In this document: positions 29,443-40,094 of the stretch, piece by piece
How positions within the stretch are numbered: position 1 is the first letter of the stretch
How the letters are laid out: every line of letters begins with the position of its first letter
NCBI GenBank assembly: GCA_039105265.1
Contig: JAPFFF010000030.1
Span: 1,550,001-1,614,000 of the forward strand
Reading direction: 5' to 3'
Length of the DNA: 64,000 nucleotides
Source: Tritrichomonas musculus
Taxonomy: Eukaryota > Parabasalia > Tritrichomonadida > Tritrichomonadidae
The notes under the pieces: generated by a model
The model's input: the letters and a program-made list of their open reading frames with translations, nothing else
Told to the model about the DNA's origin: nothing
Database searches by the model: none
Translations under genes and position numbers: made by a program

Positions 29443-31302
29443 TTAAATCTCAAACTTGCAATGAGCCCGAATGAAGATTGAAATTTCATTGGAGACGCCA
29501 TTAAGAGAATTCTTCTCAAATTTAGCACATGAAGCGTTAGGGAAAGAAATGATGAACAATTGTTTGCAGCCATTGAAGCATTCTTCTTCCACAAACAAAG
29601 AGTCGCACAAGCATTCGCATGTTTTAAGATGGCAGCAATAATTGAAAGACATTTTATCAACTTTTCTTACATTGCAGGGAACAACAATTCTTTCAATTGC
29701 AGAGCAAGCAAACATCTGTGAATTAATCACTGCCAATTTTGAGTTATCTTTGAAATCGACATTTTTCAATTTTGGACAAATTGAGAAGCAGCCAGCCGCG
29801 ATTTCTTCAACACTTGAAGGAATTGAAATCCTTGTGAGATGTGATTCGTGAAAAGCTTCTTTTTCAATGACAACAAGATTTGAATTATCACAAAATTCAA
29901 TGGATTTGACTTTTTGTGTGTATGCAAATGAACATTCACAAAATCGTTTAACAAATGCAGGAATAATGGCATGTTCAATATCACGACGAACAAAGAGTAA
30001 CTTATCAAATATTTTCGAATTGTTTGATTTGCAAAGAAGATACGAATTGTCAAAATACAAAAAATTTGAATTATTTGATGGTATTGAAATTTCTTTCAAT
30101 TCTTTCAATGTATTGAAAAGGCCAGTTGCTAAGAATTCTATTTTCGGTGGAAGACGAATTTTTTCTATTCCTGAAAAAGAAAAAATTTGGTTGTCAATTT
30201 TTTTGATTTCTGATTTTTCTGAGAATTCAAATAATTTCAATTGTTTACAATAGCCAAAAGCATAGGATTCAATTGATGTCACGCTGGGAGGAATCACAAT
30301 TGACTCAATGGACGAGTTATAGAAAGCATTATGGTCGATTTCTGTCAGTTGACAATCTTCTTTGAATTCAATTTCTTTCAATTTGCATCGTTCAAATGAA
30401 TACTCACAGAATTTTCTGATGAACGATGGAATTTGAACTTTTTCAATATCATGACGAACAAAAATAAGCTGATCAAATTCATCATTCTTCTTTCCAACAA
30501 CAAATATGTCATCGATCACTTTAAAGCATTTATTGTTTGGTGAAATGTCAAAAGTATTCAAAAAGTTCATGCATGTGAAACAACCGTTTTCCAGTTCATT
30601 GCAATTTGATGGAATGTATAATTTATCGATCTGCGTTGCTGCAAACGCTTCACTTTCAATTACACGAAGATCTGAATCAATAGGGATTTCAAATTCACTC
30701 AATTTTTCACAGCTAGAAAAAGATCCCTCACAAATTCGTTGGACACTTGATGGAATTGTGATGTGAGAAATGGATGTCCCTGAAAATGCTTCACTTTCAA
30801 TTGTGGTTAATTTCGAATTGGGCGAAAAATCAATTGATTGAATATCTTGGCAGTAAAAAAATGATCGTTGACCGATCGTTTCAATGCTTGATGGAAATGT
30901 GATGTGAAAAATGGGACAACCTGAAAATGCTTCATAGCCAATTGATGATAGTTTTGAGTCAGGTGTAAATTCAACAAATTTTAAATTGATGCAAAAATAA
31001 AAAGCTTGACTCGAAATTTCTTTAACACTCGATGGTATCGTAATGTGAGTGATTGAAGTACATGAAAACGCTTTTTTATTAACTATTTGAAGCTCAGATT
31101 CTTTGGGGAATGAAATGGATTCGATTTTTGCGTTATTCTCCAATAATCCAATAGATAATGAGGTTATAGGAAAAGTTCGAGATTGATATTTTACTGTCCT
31201 AGGAATAAAAACAGATGTGACATCATCTGTCAATTTAATTATCTGTGCCGTGCACTCTTTTTCATTCAGCTGAAAAGTTATTCCATTTTCATTTATATTC
31301 AT
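29443..31302 (-). CDS. BspA-like leucine-rich repeat protein (TpLRR / LRR_5)
   Basis: 619 residues from an ATG at 31302. After a 60-residue N-terminus the protein is a series of about 23-residue LRR_5 repeats of the form xxIxIPSSVxxIxxxAFxxCxxLxxIxF. Examples are ITHITIPSSVKEISSQAF, ISHITIPSSVQRICEGSF and LTRISIPSSVEEIAAGCF. Two longer inserts, around SPNNKCFKVIDD and SNNSNFLYFDN, break the array at similar spacing, suggesting an internal duplication. There is no signal peptide and no C-terminal membrane helix; the end is IRAHCKFEI. BspA-like proteins form one of the largest trichomonad families. Members with membrane anchors act in adhesion; this one has no visible anchor, so its location is uncertain. 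Confidence 0.9.
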   Translation of the reverse strand: MNINENGITFQLNEKECTAQIIKLTDDVTSVFIPRTVKYQSRTFPITSLSIGLLENNAKIESISFPKESELQIVNKKAFSCTSITHITIPSSVKEISSQAFYFCINLKFVEFTPDSKLSSIGYEAFSGCPIFHITFPSSIETIGQRSFFYCQDIQSIDFSPNSKLTTIESEAFSGTSISHITIPSSVQRICEGSFSSCEKLSEFEIPIDSDLRVIESEAFAATQIDKLYIPSNCNELENGCFTCMNFLNTFDISPNNKCFKVIDDIFVVGKKNDEFDQLIFVRHDIEKVQIPSFIRKFCEYSFERCKLKEIEFKEDCQLTEIDHNAFYNSSIESIVIPPSVTSIESYAFGYCKQLKLFEFSEKSEIKKIDNQIFSFSGIEKIRLPPKIEFLATGLFNTLKELKEISIPSNNSNFLYFDNSYLLCKSNNSKIFDKLLFVRRDIEHAIIPAFVKRFCECSFAYTQKVKSIEFCDNSNLVVIEKEAFHESHLTRISIPSSVEEIAAGCFSICPKLKNVDFKDNSKLAVINSQMFACSAIERIVVPCNVRKVDKMSFNYCCHLKTCECLCDSLFVEEECFNGCKQLFIISFPNASCAKFEKNSLNGVSNEISIFIRAHCKFEI

Positions 31303-31478
31303 TAAAATGGCCGTTTATATTTGATCTCAAATTATACTTGAGAGTTATCTTGAATGCATTCAGAAATATTGATATAATATTCATCAAGATTACTATCAGT
31401 AATGGATATATGGGAGGGAAAAAATAATAATAATAAAGTAATTTTATATGATCAGCCCAAATCAACAACAATAAAAAT

Positions 31479-31552
31479 TGCCTCCGACGGGACTCGAACC
31501 CGCGACACTCGGATTAAAAGTCCGATGCTCTAGCCGACTGAGCTACGAAGGC
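31479..31552 (-). tRNA. tRNA-Lys (anticodon TTT)
   Basis: The minus strand gives a full cloverleaf. The acceptor stem is GCCTTCG with CGGAGGC, D arm GCTCAGTCGGCTAGAGC, anticodon loop CTTTTAA on the stem CGGAC/ATCCG, T arm GCGGGTTCGAGTCCCGT, and discriminator A. There is no intron and no encoded CCA. A run of five T on the minus strand directly follows, serving as the RNA polymerase III terminator. It lies about 180 bp upstream of the BspA-like start. Confidence 0.95.
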
Positions 31553-33265
31553 ACTTGTTATTGAAATTATTTTATGAATTTTGGTCATGCCATCAAAATA
31601 AATTAAAATTAGTCTGCATTTTTAAGGGGGTTTTACATGATTTGAAAATATAAATATCTTAATAAATATTTATTATTTTTAAATTTAATTGGTATCAAAA
31701 ACAATAAGAACTAATACTCGAATTTATAAAATAATGAACAATTTAAAATTTTCATAATGTTCTTCAAATAAATATAATAGTTATCGATTATAAATTATTA
31801 AAATTTTATTAATTTTAATGATTTAATAGACTATGACAGATACTAGCAAACTTTAATTAAAGTAATACTTTAAACATTCCAAAATATGATATAATTATTG
31901 AAAAGAATCATCTAATAACTTGGTTAAACTACCTTTATTATAAATTTATCCTATAAAAATTGAATAAAAAACATTTTTGTGAACTTAAATTATGCGTTCT
32001 AAATCATCTAGAAGATTTAAAAAAGGATGAGGAATATAAAGACAAAAAAATCAAAGAAGAAGAAGAAAACAAGAATAATATCTTTGATATCTGCAAAATA
32101 AGAAAAATTATATTTTAATTCATTCTTAAAAAGCAAATAAATAAAAAATATTATAAAAATCTTAATGTCATATAAATTTTAACCAAAATTTGGGATAGTC
32201 TTCAGAATTTCATAATAATTTTACTGAAAAAATGGATGTAATATCATTTAAAAATGGTCATCCATTGAAAAATAATTTTCATCACCTAACAACGATATCA
32301 ATAGACAATTTGAAAAAAAACAGATCCATAAAATAATATAAGAACCTAAAAACTTAGGGTTTATCTGAGCGTTTTTTTCTATTTAGGCCTTTAAAAAAAA
32401 TATCAAAAAAATTATTTTTTGGTTTCGACAATGATTCCAAAATTACCTATCGATATTGAAAGAATATAAAAAATTAATGAGTGATTGTTAAGGAAAAAAA
32501 TTCAGAAATCCAAAATTCGTCAAGTTATAAAAGGAATAAAATGAGCAATTTTTTTAGTGAGGTGGGAAAACTTTAACAAATTAAAATAAACCATTTAATT
32601 TTTCACAATTTTTGATAGAACGATCATTTTTTTTGAGAGAAATCATTTCATAATTCTATTAATTCAAATTTGAATCAAAAAGGTAATATTTTGAAATAAA
32701 AGGCAAAATAATAAATTAATGTTTTCTTATTATAATTTAATTATTGGTTGATTTCATTATATTTATGATATTTATAATCGTATAAATTTTATTAATTTTA
32801 AGTATCACTTCCTCAAATTTGTTATTCGTCATTTTAATTGGGTTTCAAAATTCTGTTATACCCCCTAAAAATATTTTTTTTTTTTTTTCAGAAAACCTTT
32901 AAGAATTCTAAAAAGAAAGTATAATAAAATTATGTTTTCATCAAGTATTACTTATGGATCAGTACACAATTTAGCATGATGTCGTAAAAAGAAATAATGG
33001 AATCAATGATAATTGATGATATTAAAGCATGATTAAAAAATTAAGTTTAAAATGATTTAAAAAACAATAAATATTGATGTGAGATAAAATACTTATTTTT
33101 AATTAATAATAAAAAACATTATTTTAAATAAACTTCAATAACAAACAAACAAAAAATGGTAGAAAAAGTAATTGATATGTTTTTTCATTTGTATTGAATT
33201 ACAAAATGTTAAATATGGAGTCATCATACAAATATTAAGAACAAAAGAAAAGAATTTCTTATGAA
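31553..33265. other. Intergenic A+T-rich DNA
   Basis: No gene and no repeat of note is seen in these 1.7 kb. Confidence 0.6.
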
Positions 33266-33832
33266 TTAAAATGTTCCAAAGCCTTCATATATTTCTTTCT
33301 TCATAATTTCAATAAATGATTGTCTTAGGTCTTCTGAAAATGCAATGTTTTCAAGAACGGAAAGTAAACTTGTTAAGATGTCGTCATCTTTTTCTCCATT
33401 CCATGGTTTGATTTTGATTAAATTCTTTGGATTTTTGATTGCTGAACCTGCTGTGTCGTCAAGAAGAAGTGTTTGATGAAGTGGCGTTTGAATGACTTCT
33501 AAATCTTTCACAAAGTAACCATATAAATTAATACATGAGTCTTTGAAAAAACGACAACAATTTTTAACATTCGGAAGGATTTTGTCAATGATTTTATTCG
33601 CATAACTTTTTTCTGATGCTGTAAAGACATAAATATTGAATAATTTAGATAATTTATCTAAGAATGTTTGTAAATTAGGTCTCATTTGAACATATAATTT
33701 TCTTCTTTTAACAACAATTGTAAAGTAGTTACTTTTATCTGAATCCTTAGGCAAAATGGGAGTAACATGAACCAAAGTATCATCAAGATCAACTACGATT
33801 GTTGGTTTTGAATTAATGTCGTTCATATTCAT
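33266..33832 (-). CDS. FCP1/SCP-like CTD phosphatase (HAD family), copy 1
   Basis: 188 residues from an ATG at 33832. The HAD motif I is VVDLDDTLVHV, whose first Asp is the phospho-acceptor; motif II is in YVFTASEKSYA; motif III is LLLDDTAGSA. This order and the DLDDTLV signature mark the FCP1/SCP (NIF) phosphatases, which remove phosphate from serines, classically on the RNA polymerase II tail. The protein is the catalytic domain only, with no BRCT domain, as in small CTD phosphatases. It is identical in every residue to the product at 35157-35723. Its upstream sequence differs from that copy beyond 11 bases, so the two are probably regulated separately. Confidence 0.9.
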   Translation of the reverse strand: MNMNDINSKPTIVVDLDDTLVHVTPILPKDSDKSNYFTIVVKRRKLYVQMRPNLQTFLDKLSKLFNIYVFTASEKSYANKIIDKILPNVKNCCRFFKDSCINLYGYFVKDLEVIQTPLHQTLLLDDTAGSAIKNPKNLIKIKPWNGEKDDDILTSLLSVLENIAFSEDLRQSFIEIMKKEIYEGFGTF

Positions 33833-33843
33833 CGCTCTTACCT

Positions 33844-35145
33844 AATAAAAAAATGGGTTTTTTTTAAATCTTTTGAAAATTTTGAATATCTTTCAAAAAT
33901 AAATTCTTTTGATATTTGGAAAAAATTGTAATTTAAAATATAATTTAGAATAAAACAATGAGTTTTTTGAAGAATAATTTTCTTGACATTTGTGTTTTTT
34001 ATTGACCCAACCACTAATGGTTGGGAGACAATATATATTCAAATTTTTCAATATATGATTCAATATTATTCAATGGAATTGAATATTAAAAAAAATGGTT
34101 GAGGAACATCTCAAATATGAATACTATTTCTATTGAATTTAAAACAAAAATTGTAAAACCAAAAAATCGAAACTTTTTATAACAATCAATTTTCTTCTGA
34201 TAAACTCTAGATAGGCAAAGCCTATATAAATGAAAATCCTTATAATGGTGGGCAATTAATATTTTCAAAAAAAATAAAAAAAATATTATATATCCTTTTT
34301 AGTGTAATAATAATATTAATTTTATTTTATTACTTAACTTCGGCAGTATTGATTGTTTTAATCAAAAAATAGCTAAAGTAGAATAAAATAATATTTATTG
34401 TTTTTTATGTAAACAATGATTTGCTATCTATTATCAGAATCATTTTTAAAATATATTGTTAATGAAAATATCATATAGATAAACAAAATATAAAAAAATT
34501 TGATATAATTCAGATTCATATTTTTTTCAAATTTTATGAACAAATGAATTAGAGTTTAATCAGAAGTTAGGAGATTGTTTTTATTATATATAAAACTTTT
34601 ATGTATTTAAGAATAAACAAAATAATTCCTATCGATTAATCAAATTTCTTTAAGAAAACTAAGTTTTTAAAACTTATAATTATAAGGCTGATATAAAACT
34701 TTTATGTATTTAAGAATAAATTTATAAATTTATAAAAAATATTTATATTATTATGAATTGTATTATATTGATAAATGCCATGTAATTTTTATCTTCATAC
34801 ACAAATACTACCAGAATATTTTTTTTTTTTTTTTAGCGTACACCTTGATATTTGAAATTATATCTTATCAAAACCTTTGGTCAGTTTTCAATTAAAGAAA
34901 AAGTTCAACCACCTTTTGATTTTTTCATCAACCACCATAATATTGAATAGATTTATTGTTAAATCAATTGAAAAATAATTCAATTATTTTGAATTCAACC
35001 ACATATGGTTGTAGAAAAATCAAATGTCATATTTTAAGGAATTATTATAAATATTATTCAGATTGTATTTAGATTAGAGTAAAATAATTTTATATTGTTT
35101 TTTTCACAAAATTTTTGAAAAGATAAACATCCCAGAAACAATAAG
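33844..35145. other. Spacer of the inverted phosphatase pair
   Basis: A+T-rich DNA holding the two divergent upstream regions and no gene. ATAAAACTTTTATGTATTTAAGAATAAA occurs twice, near 34591 and 34694. A TCACAA initiator-like match lies at 35104-35109, 48 bases before the right-hand ATG; no similar match lies close to the left-hand start. Confidence 0.5.
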
Positions 35146-35156
35146 AGGTAAGAGCG

Positions 35157-35723
35157 ATGAATATGAACGACATTAATTCAAAACCAACAATCGTAGTTGA
35201 TCTTGATGATACTTTGGTTCATGTTACTCCCATTTTGCCTAAGGATTCAGATAAAAGTAACTACTTTACAATTGTTGTTAAAAGAAGAAAATTATATGTT
35301 CAAATGAGACCTAATTTACAAACATTCTTAGATAAATTATCTAAATTATTCAATATTTATGTCTTTACAGCATCAGAAAAAAGTTATGCGAATAAAATCA
35401 TTGACAAAATCCTTCCGAATGTTAAAAATTGTTGTCGTTTTTTCAAAGACTCATGTATTAATTTATATGGTTACTTTGTGAAAGACTTAGAAGTCATTCA
35501 AACGCCACTTCATCAAACACTTCTTCTTGACGACACAGCAGGTTCAGCAATCAAAAATCCAAAGAATTTAATCAAAATCAAACCATGGAATGGAGAAAAA
35601 GATGACGACATCTTAACAAGTTTACTTTCCGTTCTTGAAAACATTGCATTTTCAGAAGACCTAAGACAATCATTTATTGAAATTATGAAGAAAGAAATAT
35701 ATGAAGGTTTTGGAACATTTTAA
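35157..35723 (+). CDS. FCP1/SCP-like CTD phosphatase (HAD family), copy 2
   Basis: Identical in sequence to the product of 33266-33832 and in opposite orientation, so the two genes diverge from a shared 1.3-kb spacer. Motifs are the same: DLDDTLV with the nucleophilic Asp, FTAS, and LLLDDTAGS. The predicted role is dephosphorylation of phosphoserine on the RNA polymerase II tail or another nuclear target. Full identity over the coding region with unrelated flanks points to gene conversion or a very recent event. Both copies are open and look functional. Confidence 0.9.
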   Translation: MNMNDINSKPTIVVDLDDTLVHVTPILPKDSDKSNYFTIVVKRRKLYVQMRPNLQTFLDKLSKLFNIYVFTASEKSYANKIIDKILPNVKNCCRFFKDSCINLYGYFVKDLEVIQTPLHQTLLLDDTAGSAIKNPKNLIKIKPWNGEKDDDILTSLLSVLENIAFSEDLRQSFIEIMKKEIYEGFGTF

Positions 35724-36830
35724 AAATGAATGTTTTTTTTTATTCTACACATACTGGATTATTTAAGGTCCAAAAGTTGAATTCTAATTTCAACAAAGAA
35801 AAGTGCAGCATTTTGCCATTTTGTTAGTTAATTGTTTTAAATTTTATTAAATTATATTAATATTTGTTTGAATTAATGATATAAGTTTATTAGTAAATGT
35901 AATTACACAAAACCTAGGAAACTTTATGATTTTTATTTTATTATATCTCATTTCTCTGTTTTGTTGAGTGTATTTCTCCTGGAGAAATTCTCAATTCAAT
36001 CAAATTATATATTTTCTGATATTACCTGGTCAAATGAATTCAAAAGGTTATTTCTATTTTTTATTTAGAGATTCCTTTTCCAACAGATTTTTGCATCAAA
36101 ATTCCAAATTCCAAAAGGGATTGATATATAAGTTTTGGTCCTAGATAGCACCTAATCAGAATAAAGTTAGTTTTTATGCTGTTGATATAAGATAGCCAAA
36201 ATAGTCATCAAAGCAGTCATATTATGAGATTTTAATTAATTAATTTATATATATTATGCCAAAAAGCATTAAAATTCGCTGATCAGTTTTTAAGAAAAAC
36301 CAATTAATATTTGTATTCAAAAAAGAATCTTTCAAGAGTAAATTATTAATTTATGGTTAGGCTAAGCATGAAAAACTGTCCAACATACAATTTAAAAAAT
36401 TAACACTTTACTAGAAAAGATTATACAAGCATATAAATGAATGTAGCTTTTTTCTAGAAAAGGCTTAATTATCTTTATTTAAGAAATATTCGATAAATAT
36501 TTATCGAATAAAGCAACAAAAATCAATATAAATATAAAACTCAACAATTTTTTATAAATTCAAGATATTTATTATTCAAGTTTCATCATTCATTCTTTAA
36601 TTTTAGAGGGTATTTGGAACTATTTATGCGTATATTCGAAGAAATGTTATCAAGTAAAAGAAAGAAATGGTATTATTTTTTCATCAAAAAGATAATACTT
36701 GTTGTACCTATTAGTTAATTATCAATTGAATATGGCATATTTTAATTCATTATTTTCAATCACAGGTAGAATATTTTTTAAAAATTTCCAAAAATTTTAA
36801 CTCAATAGCAAAAATAGCAAAATTAACCAA
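35724..36830. other. Intergenic A+T-rich DNA
   Basis: No gene or notable repeat is seen. Confidence 0.6.
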
Positions 36831-38732
36831 ATGCAACAATCATTCTTGATTACTTCCAAGAATAAAACGATCAAACTTCCTTTTCAATTTAAACATTGGA
36901 ATTCACTTCCAGATAAGATTACTATATTGTTTATAAATAATAAAAATCGTCAATATTGTATTCAATCAGATGTTAGTGATGAAGTATTTGAATCGTTTGT
37001 TAATTATTTGATCACAGATACGCTTCCAAAAATTAATATACAGAACATTCAAGAATATATGCAATTAAGCCAAGAATTTAATCTCCTTGGTGACTTTATT
37101 GAAAAAAAGAAAAAAGACTTTGGAAAATCTTATGAAGGCATGCTTTTTTTACTAAATAAAAAAAATCCAAAAGATGTTTCACATATTGAAAAAGATATTG
37201 CAATGAAACTTGACTATTATCTTGAAAAATATGGTGAAAAATTGATGAATTCTCCAATACAATCTCTTATAAATATTTTTAATCACAGAGAACGAAAATT
37301 AACGAATCATAATCTTGCAGATAATCTAATCAAAGAGCAAGTCAAGCGTACAAACGATCCTAGCTATAATGTATTAATTACAACACTTGATTGTAGCCAT
37401 TTAAACCACACCAATATTGAAGAATCGTTCTTACTCAAAAAAGAAAGGTTTGATCTGATGCCAGATTATGATAAATCGTTTGTTTCATCATTTCATGAGC
37501 GAGAGCTTAAATTCGAAAAACGGATTTCAAAACTTGAAACAGGTTTAAAGGCCCTTCTTAGTAAATTTGACGAAATGCAAAATTTGAAAGAAAAAATTGA
37601 ATCAATTTCAAAAATCCAAACTCAAAGCATTCAAAGAATAAATCAAATAGAAAATTTCATCAAAACAAAAGAAGATCGAGATTCCAGAAGAATTGCCACT
37701 ACTCTTGGCGAGCAAACAAAGAAAATCTCCATCTTAGAAAAAAAGCATCACGACGATCAAAAAGAATTCAAATCATTATATGAAGATATTGCTTTTTTAA
37801 AAGAAAGGACGAAGAATATTTTTTCCCTTCATGCTGGAAAGCATAATCCAGGTATTCTTCATCAACTCAAAAGTAATGAGAATTCACCCTTTGATCCCTT
37901 GTTCATTGCATCACAATCATCGAATGACATCTACAATATAATCGACCCACATTCGAAAGACAACTTTATAACAGGAATTGATGGTGATTTCTACATTGAA
38001 TTTGAGCTTAAAGAAAATATTCAAATTAATGGGATCCAAATATTCACATCAAACCAATGCTTTCCCAAGTCATTTGACATTGAAATAGATGGTGTTAAGA
38101 CAGCATCGATCAAATCTGCCCAAGAATTGAATGGTGCATTCAAAAGCATGATTCGAAAATTTGAGTCAATTTCCTGTCAAAAAGTTAAACTTATTCAAAC
38201 TGAATCAAATTGGGACATAGGAAATAATTGTTTAAATATCCAACGTATTGAACTTCTATCACCAGAAGAAAAGTACAAAAAAGGAGTCTTTTCAAAACTC
38301 GTTTCTATGAGCCCTAATAAAGATCCTCACAAATGCCCAGTGATTATTTCATCCTCCTGCTTTGATTTCAGCACTTTCCACTTGCTTGGATCTTCAAAAA
38401 ATATTTGCTTGTATGGTAGACAAAATGCTTGGTTCCAGATCGAATTAACCGGCGGTTTTGCTATCATTCATGGTTTTAGAATTTTGAGGTTCAAAGGCAT
38501 TAAATTGAAGAGTTATAAAATAATTTGCACAAATGATGTTAGTTTGCCAACAAACGAATGGAAAACATTAATGGAAGTTGGTCAAAATGACGCTGACGAG
38601 CCGGAAATTTTCCAATTTGAAAAACCTAGCCCACCTGTGAGATTCGTTAGAATTATTCAAGCAAAGGAAGATTGGTTTGATGATTTGTTTTTGGCCTTTT
38701 ATCATTTTGACATTTTTGGAGTCTATATTTAA
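36831..38732 (+). CDS. BTB-like / coiled-coil / tandem discoidin (F5/8C) protein
   Basis: 633 residues from the ATG of MQQSFLITSKNK. Residues about 1-110 resemble a diverged BTB domain (SDVSDEVFESFVNYLITDTLP), followed by a helical BACK-like region. A coiled coil runs over about 215-330 (ERELKFEKRISKLETGLKALL). Two discoidin-like beta-sandwich domains fill the C-terminal half: one from HNPGILHQLKSN to IELLSPEEKY, the other from DPHKCPVIISSSCFDF to FDIFGVYI, with typical end strands such as PVRFVRIIQ. There is no signal peptide or membrane helix, so the protein is probably intracellular. BTB domains can recruit cullin-3 or oligomerise, and discoidin domains usually bind ligands. A partial paralogue lies at 20020-20769. 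Confidence 0.8.
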   Translation: MQQSFLITSKNKTIKLPFQFKHWNSLPDKITILFINNKNRQYCIQSDVSDEVFESFVNYLITDTLPKINIQNIQEYMQLSQEFNLLGDFIEKKKKDFGKSYEGMLFLLNKKNPKDVSHIEKDIAMKLDYYLEKYGEKLMNSPIQSLINIFNHRERKLTNHNLADNLIKEQVKRTNDPSYNVLITTLDCSHLNHTNIEESFLLKKERFDLMPDYDKSFVSSFHERELKFEKRISKLETGLKALLSKFDEMQNLKEKIESISKIQTQSIQRINQIENFIKTKEDRDSRRIATTLGEQTKKISILEKKHHDDQKEFKSLYEDIAFLKERTKNIFSLHAGKHNPGILHQLKSNENSPFDPLFIASQSSNDIYNIIDPHSKDNFITGIDGDFYIEFELKENIQINGIQIFTSNQCFPKSFDIEIDGVKTASIKSAQELNGAFKSMIRKFESISCQKVKLIQTESNWDIGNNCLNIQRIELLSPEEKYKKGVFSKLVSMSPNKDPHKCPVIISSSCFDFSTFHLLGSSKNICLYGRQNAWFQIELTGGFAIIHGFRILRFKGIKLKSYKIICTNDVSLPTNEWKTLMEVGQNDADEPEIFQFEKPSPPVRFVRIIQAKEDWFDDLFLAFYHFDIFGVYI

Positions 38733-38844
38733 CTAAAATTAAAAATTATATATAATATTTTTGAAATTATTAAATATTTCGAAATCATTGGTAAATTAAC
38801 GGTGAATGTTGTTTAGTTGTGGTATTGAACTGTAGATTTATATC

Positions 38845-38877
<33 letters not shown>

Positions 38878-39116
38878 TGTTTCGCATAATAAAGAGAAAA
38901 AATTACTTTATATTTTTTGAATTGTGTACGTTTATTATTTAAACTTTTTGAGTACATAAAGATAATTATTTTTGATTGGCAAGGAAACATAAAGCATATG
39001 TAATATTGTTAGCCAAACTAGAAACTTATCAATTTATTCTTGCAGTATTTAATGTTTCTTTACTTAAAATATTAAATAATTTGTAATGGTATTATTTTAT
39101 TAATAAGTCTATAAAT
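38733..39116. other. Short intergenic region with poly(A) run
   Basis: A run of about 26 A near 38847-38872 lies 115 bp after the stop of the BTB/discoidin gene. Nothing else is seen. Confidence 0.6.
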
Positions 39117-39704
39117 TTAGCAAAAACATCTAGAAGATTTGTTTTCTTCAGTAGTAGTTAAAGAATCAGCAACGCTTGTCGGCAAGTCTACGCCATGAAC
39201 TCCTCTATTTATTAATTCGGTTGCGGTCCTAATAAAAGCCTGATTAACGTTTTCTCCTTCTTTGGCTGATGTTTCAATATATTGAAGTTGATGAGTATTT
39301 GCGAAAGAAAGAGCTTCAGAAACAGAAACAACTCTTTCGGAATCGAGATCTGCTTTATTACCGATTAAATGAACTACTGCATTTGGATCACATAATCTTT
39401 CAGCTTCATTTATCCACGTGCTTAAATTATCGAATGATTTTCTATCTGTAATATCAAAAACCAGAAGAATTCCAACAGCATTTCTGTAATAGGTTTTTGA
39501 TATTGACTGAAATTTTTCTTGGCCTGCTGTATCCCAAATTTGAAGCTGTACGGTTTGATTTCCACATTGGATTGTTGTTGATTGGTATTCTACACCTATT
39601 GTAGACATCATTTGTTCATCGTAAATGTTTTCTGTCAATCTTTTGATTATGGCTGTTTTACCTACGCCGCTTGATCCTATTACGATGAATTTATACTTTA
39701 ACAT
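39117..39704 (-). CDS. Rab-family small GTPase
   Basis: 195 residues from an ATG at 39704. All guanine-nucleotide motifs are canonical: P-loop GSSGVGKT, switch I threonine in MSTIGVEY, switch II WDTAGQEKF, NKxD in GNKADL, and ETSAKEG. The end is SSRCFC, with two cysteines (CxC) for geranylgeranylation. The Rab-type segments IGVEY and YYRNAVGILLVFDIT support a Rab in vesicle targeting, docked on the cytosolic face of an endomembrane. The closest subgroup cannot be fixed by eye. Together with the divergent GTPase at 28420-28995 it shows the contrast between a full and a degenerate member. Confidence 0.93.
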   Translation of the reverse strand: MLKYKFIVIGSSGVGKTAIIKRLTENIYDEQMMSTIGVEYQSTTIQCGNQTVQLQIWDTAGQEKFQSISKTYYRNAVGILLVFDITDRKSFDNLSTWINEAERLCDPNAVVHLIGNKADLDSERVVSVSEALSFANTHQLQYIETSAKEGENVNQAFIRTATELINRGVHGVDLPTSVADSLTTTEENKSSRCFC

Positions 39705-39891
39705 CCATAAAAATATCTTCTCATTTTTTTCTATTTGTTTTCATCGTTAAAAATATGAAAAAGTATAACTATCAATGTTTTCAAATTAAAATAGATTATT
39801 TTATATAAACTCTTTATGAAATTCTAGTAAAAAAGATCTCCAAAAAAGAGAGTTTTTAAACTTATAAAACTAATTTTTTTCAATAATCAGA

Positions 39892-39963
39892 GCGTTGCTA
39901 GTGTAGTGGTTATCATGTGAGCCTTCCAAGCTTGAGATCCGGGTTCGATTCCCGGGCAACGCA
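39892..39963 (+). tRNA. tRNA-Gly (anticodon TCC)
   Basis: Acceptor stem GCGTTGC pairs with GCAACGC and the discriminator is A. The anticodon arm is TGAGC, CTTCCAA, GCTTG, placing TCC in the loop, and the T arm is CCGGGTTCGATTCCCGG. There is no intron and no encoded CCA. A run of nine T begins four bases after the 3' end, the polymerase III terminator. Confidence 0.95.
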
Positions 39964-40094
39964 TCAAATTTTTTTTTATTTTTTCAGAAAGTTAGTAAAT
40001 GTATCTATGATCATTTCATAATACAATTCATATCATTGTTTCAAAGAAAAAGAGAAAATTCTATAATTAGCTTTTCATTTTATAGATTTGTTAT

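Larger units (their letters stand above)
33266..35723. repeat. Inverted duplication, 578-bp arms, gene-exact
   Basis: Arms 33266-33843 and 35146-35723 are reverse complements. I found no mismatch in the stretches I compared, and the translations are identical throughout. Each arm runs from 11 bases before the ATG (AGGTAAGAGCG) to the last base of the stop codon. The DNA on either side of each arm is unrelated. The spacer is 1.3 kb. Confidence 0.9.

Noticed and set aside
38847-38872. Poly(A) run as a sign of a retroposed gene
   Set aside because: A-runs of similar length occur at several unrelated sites here (for example 6760 and 15163), and no target duplication surrounds the gene.
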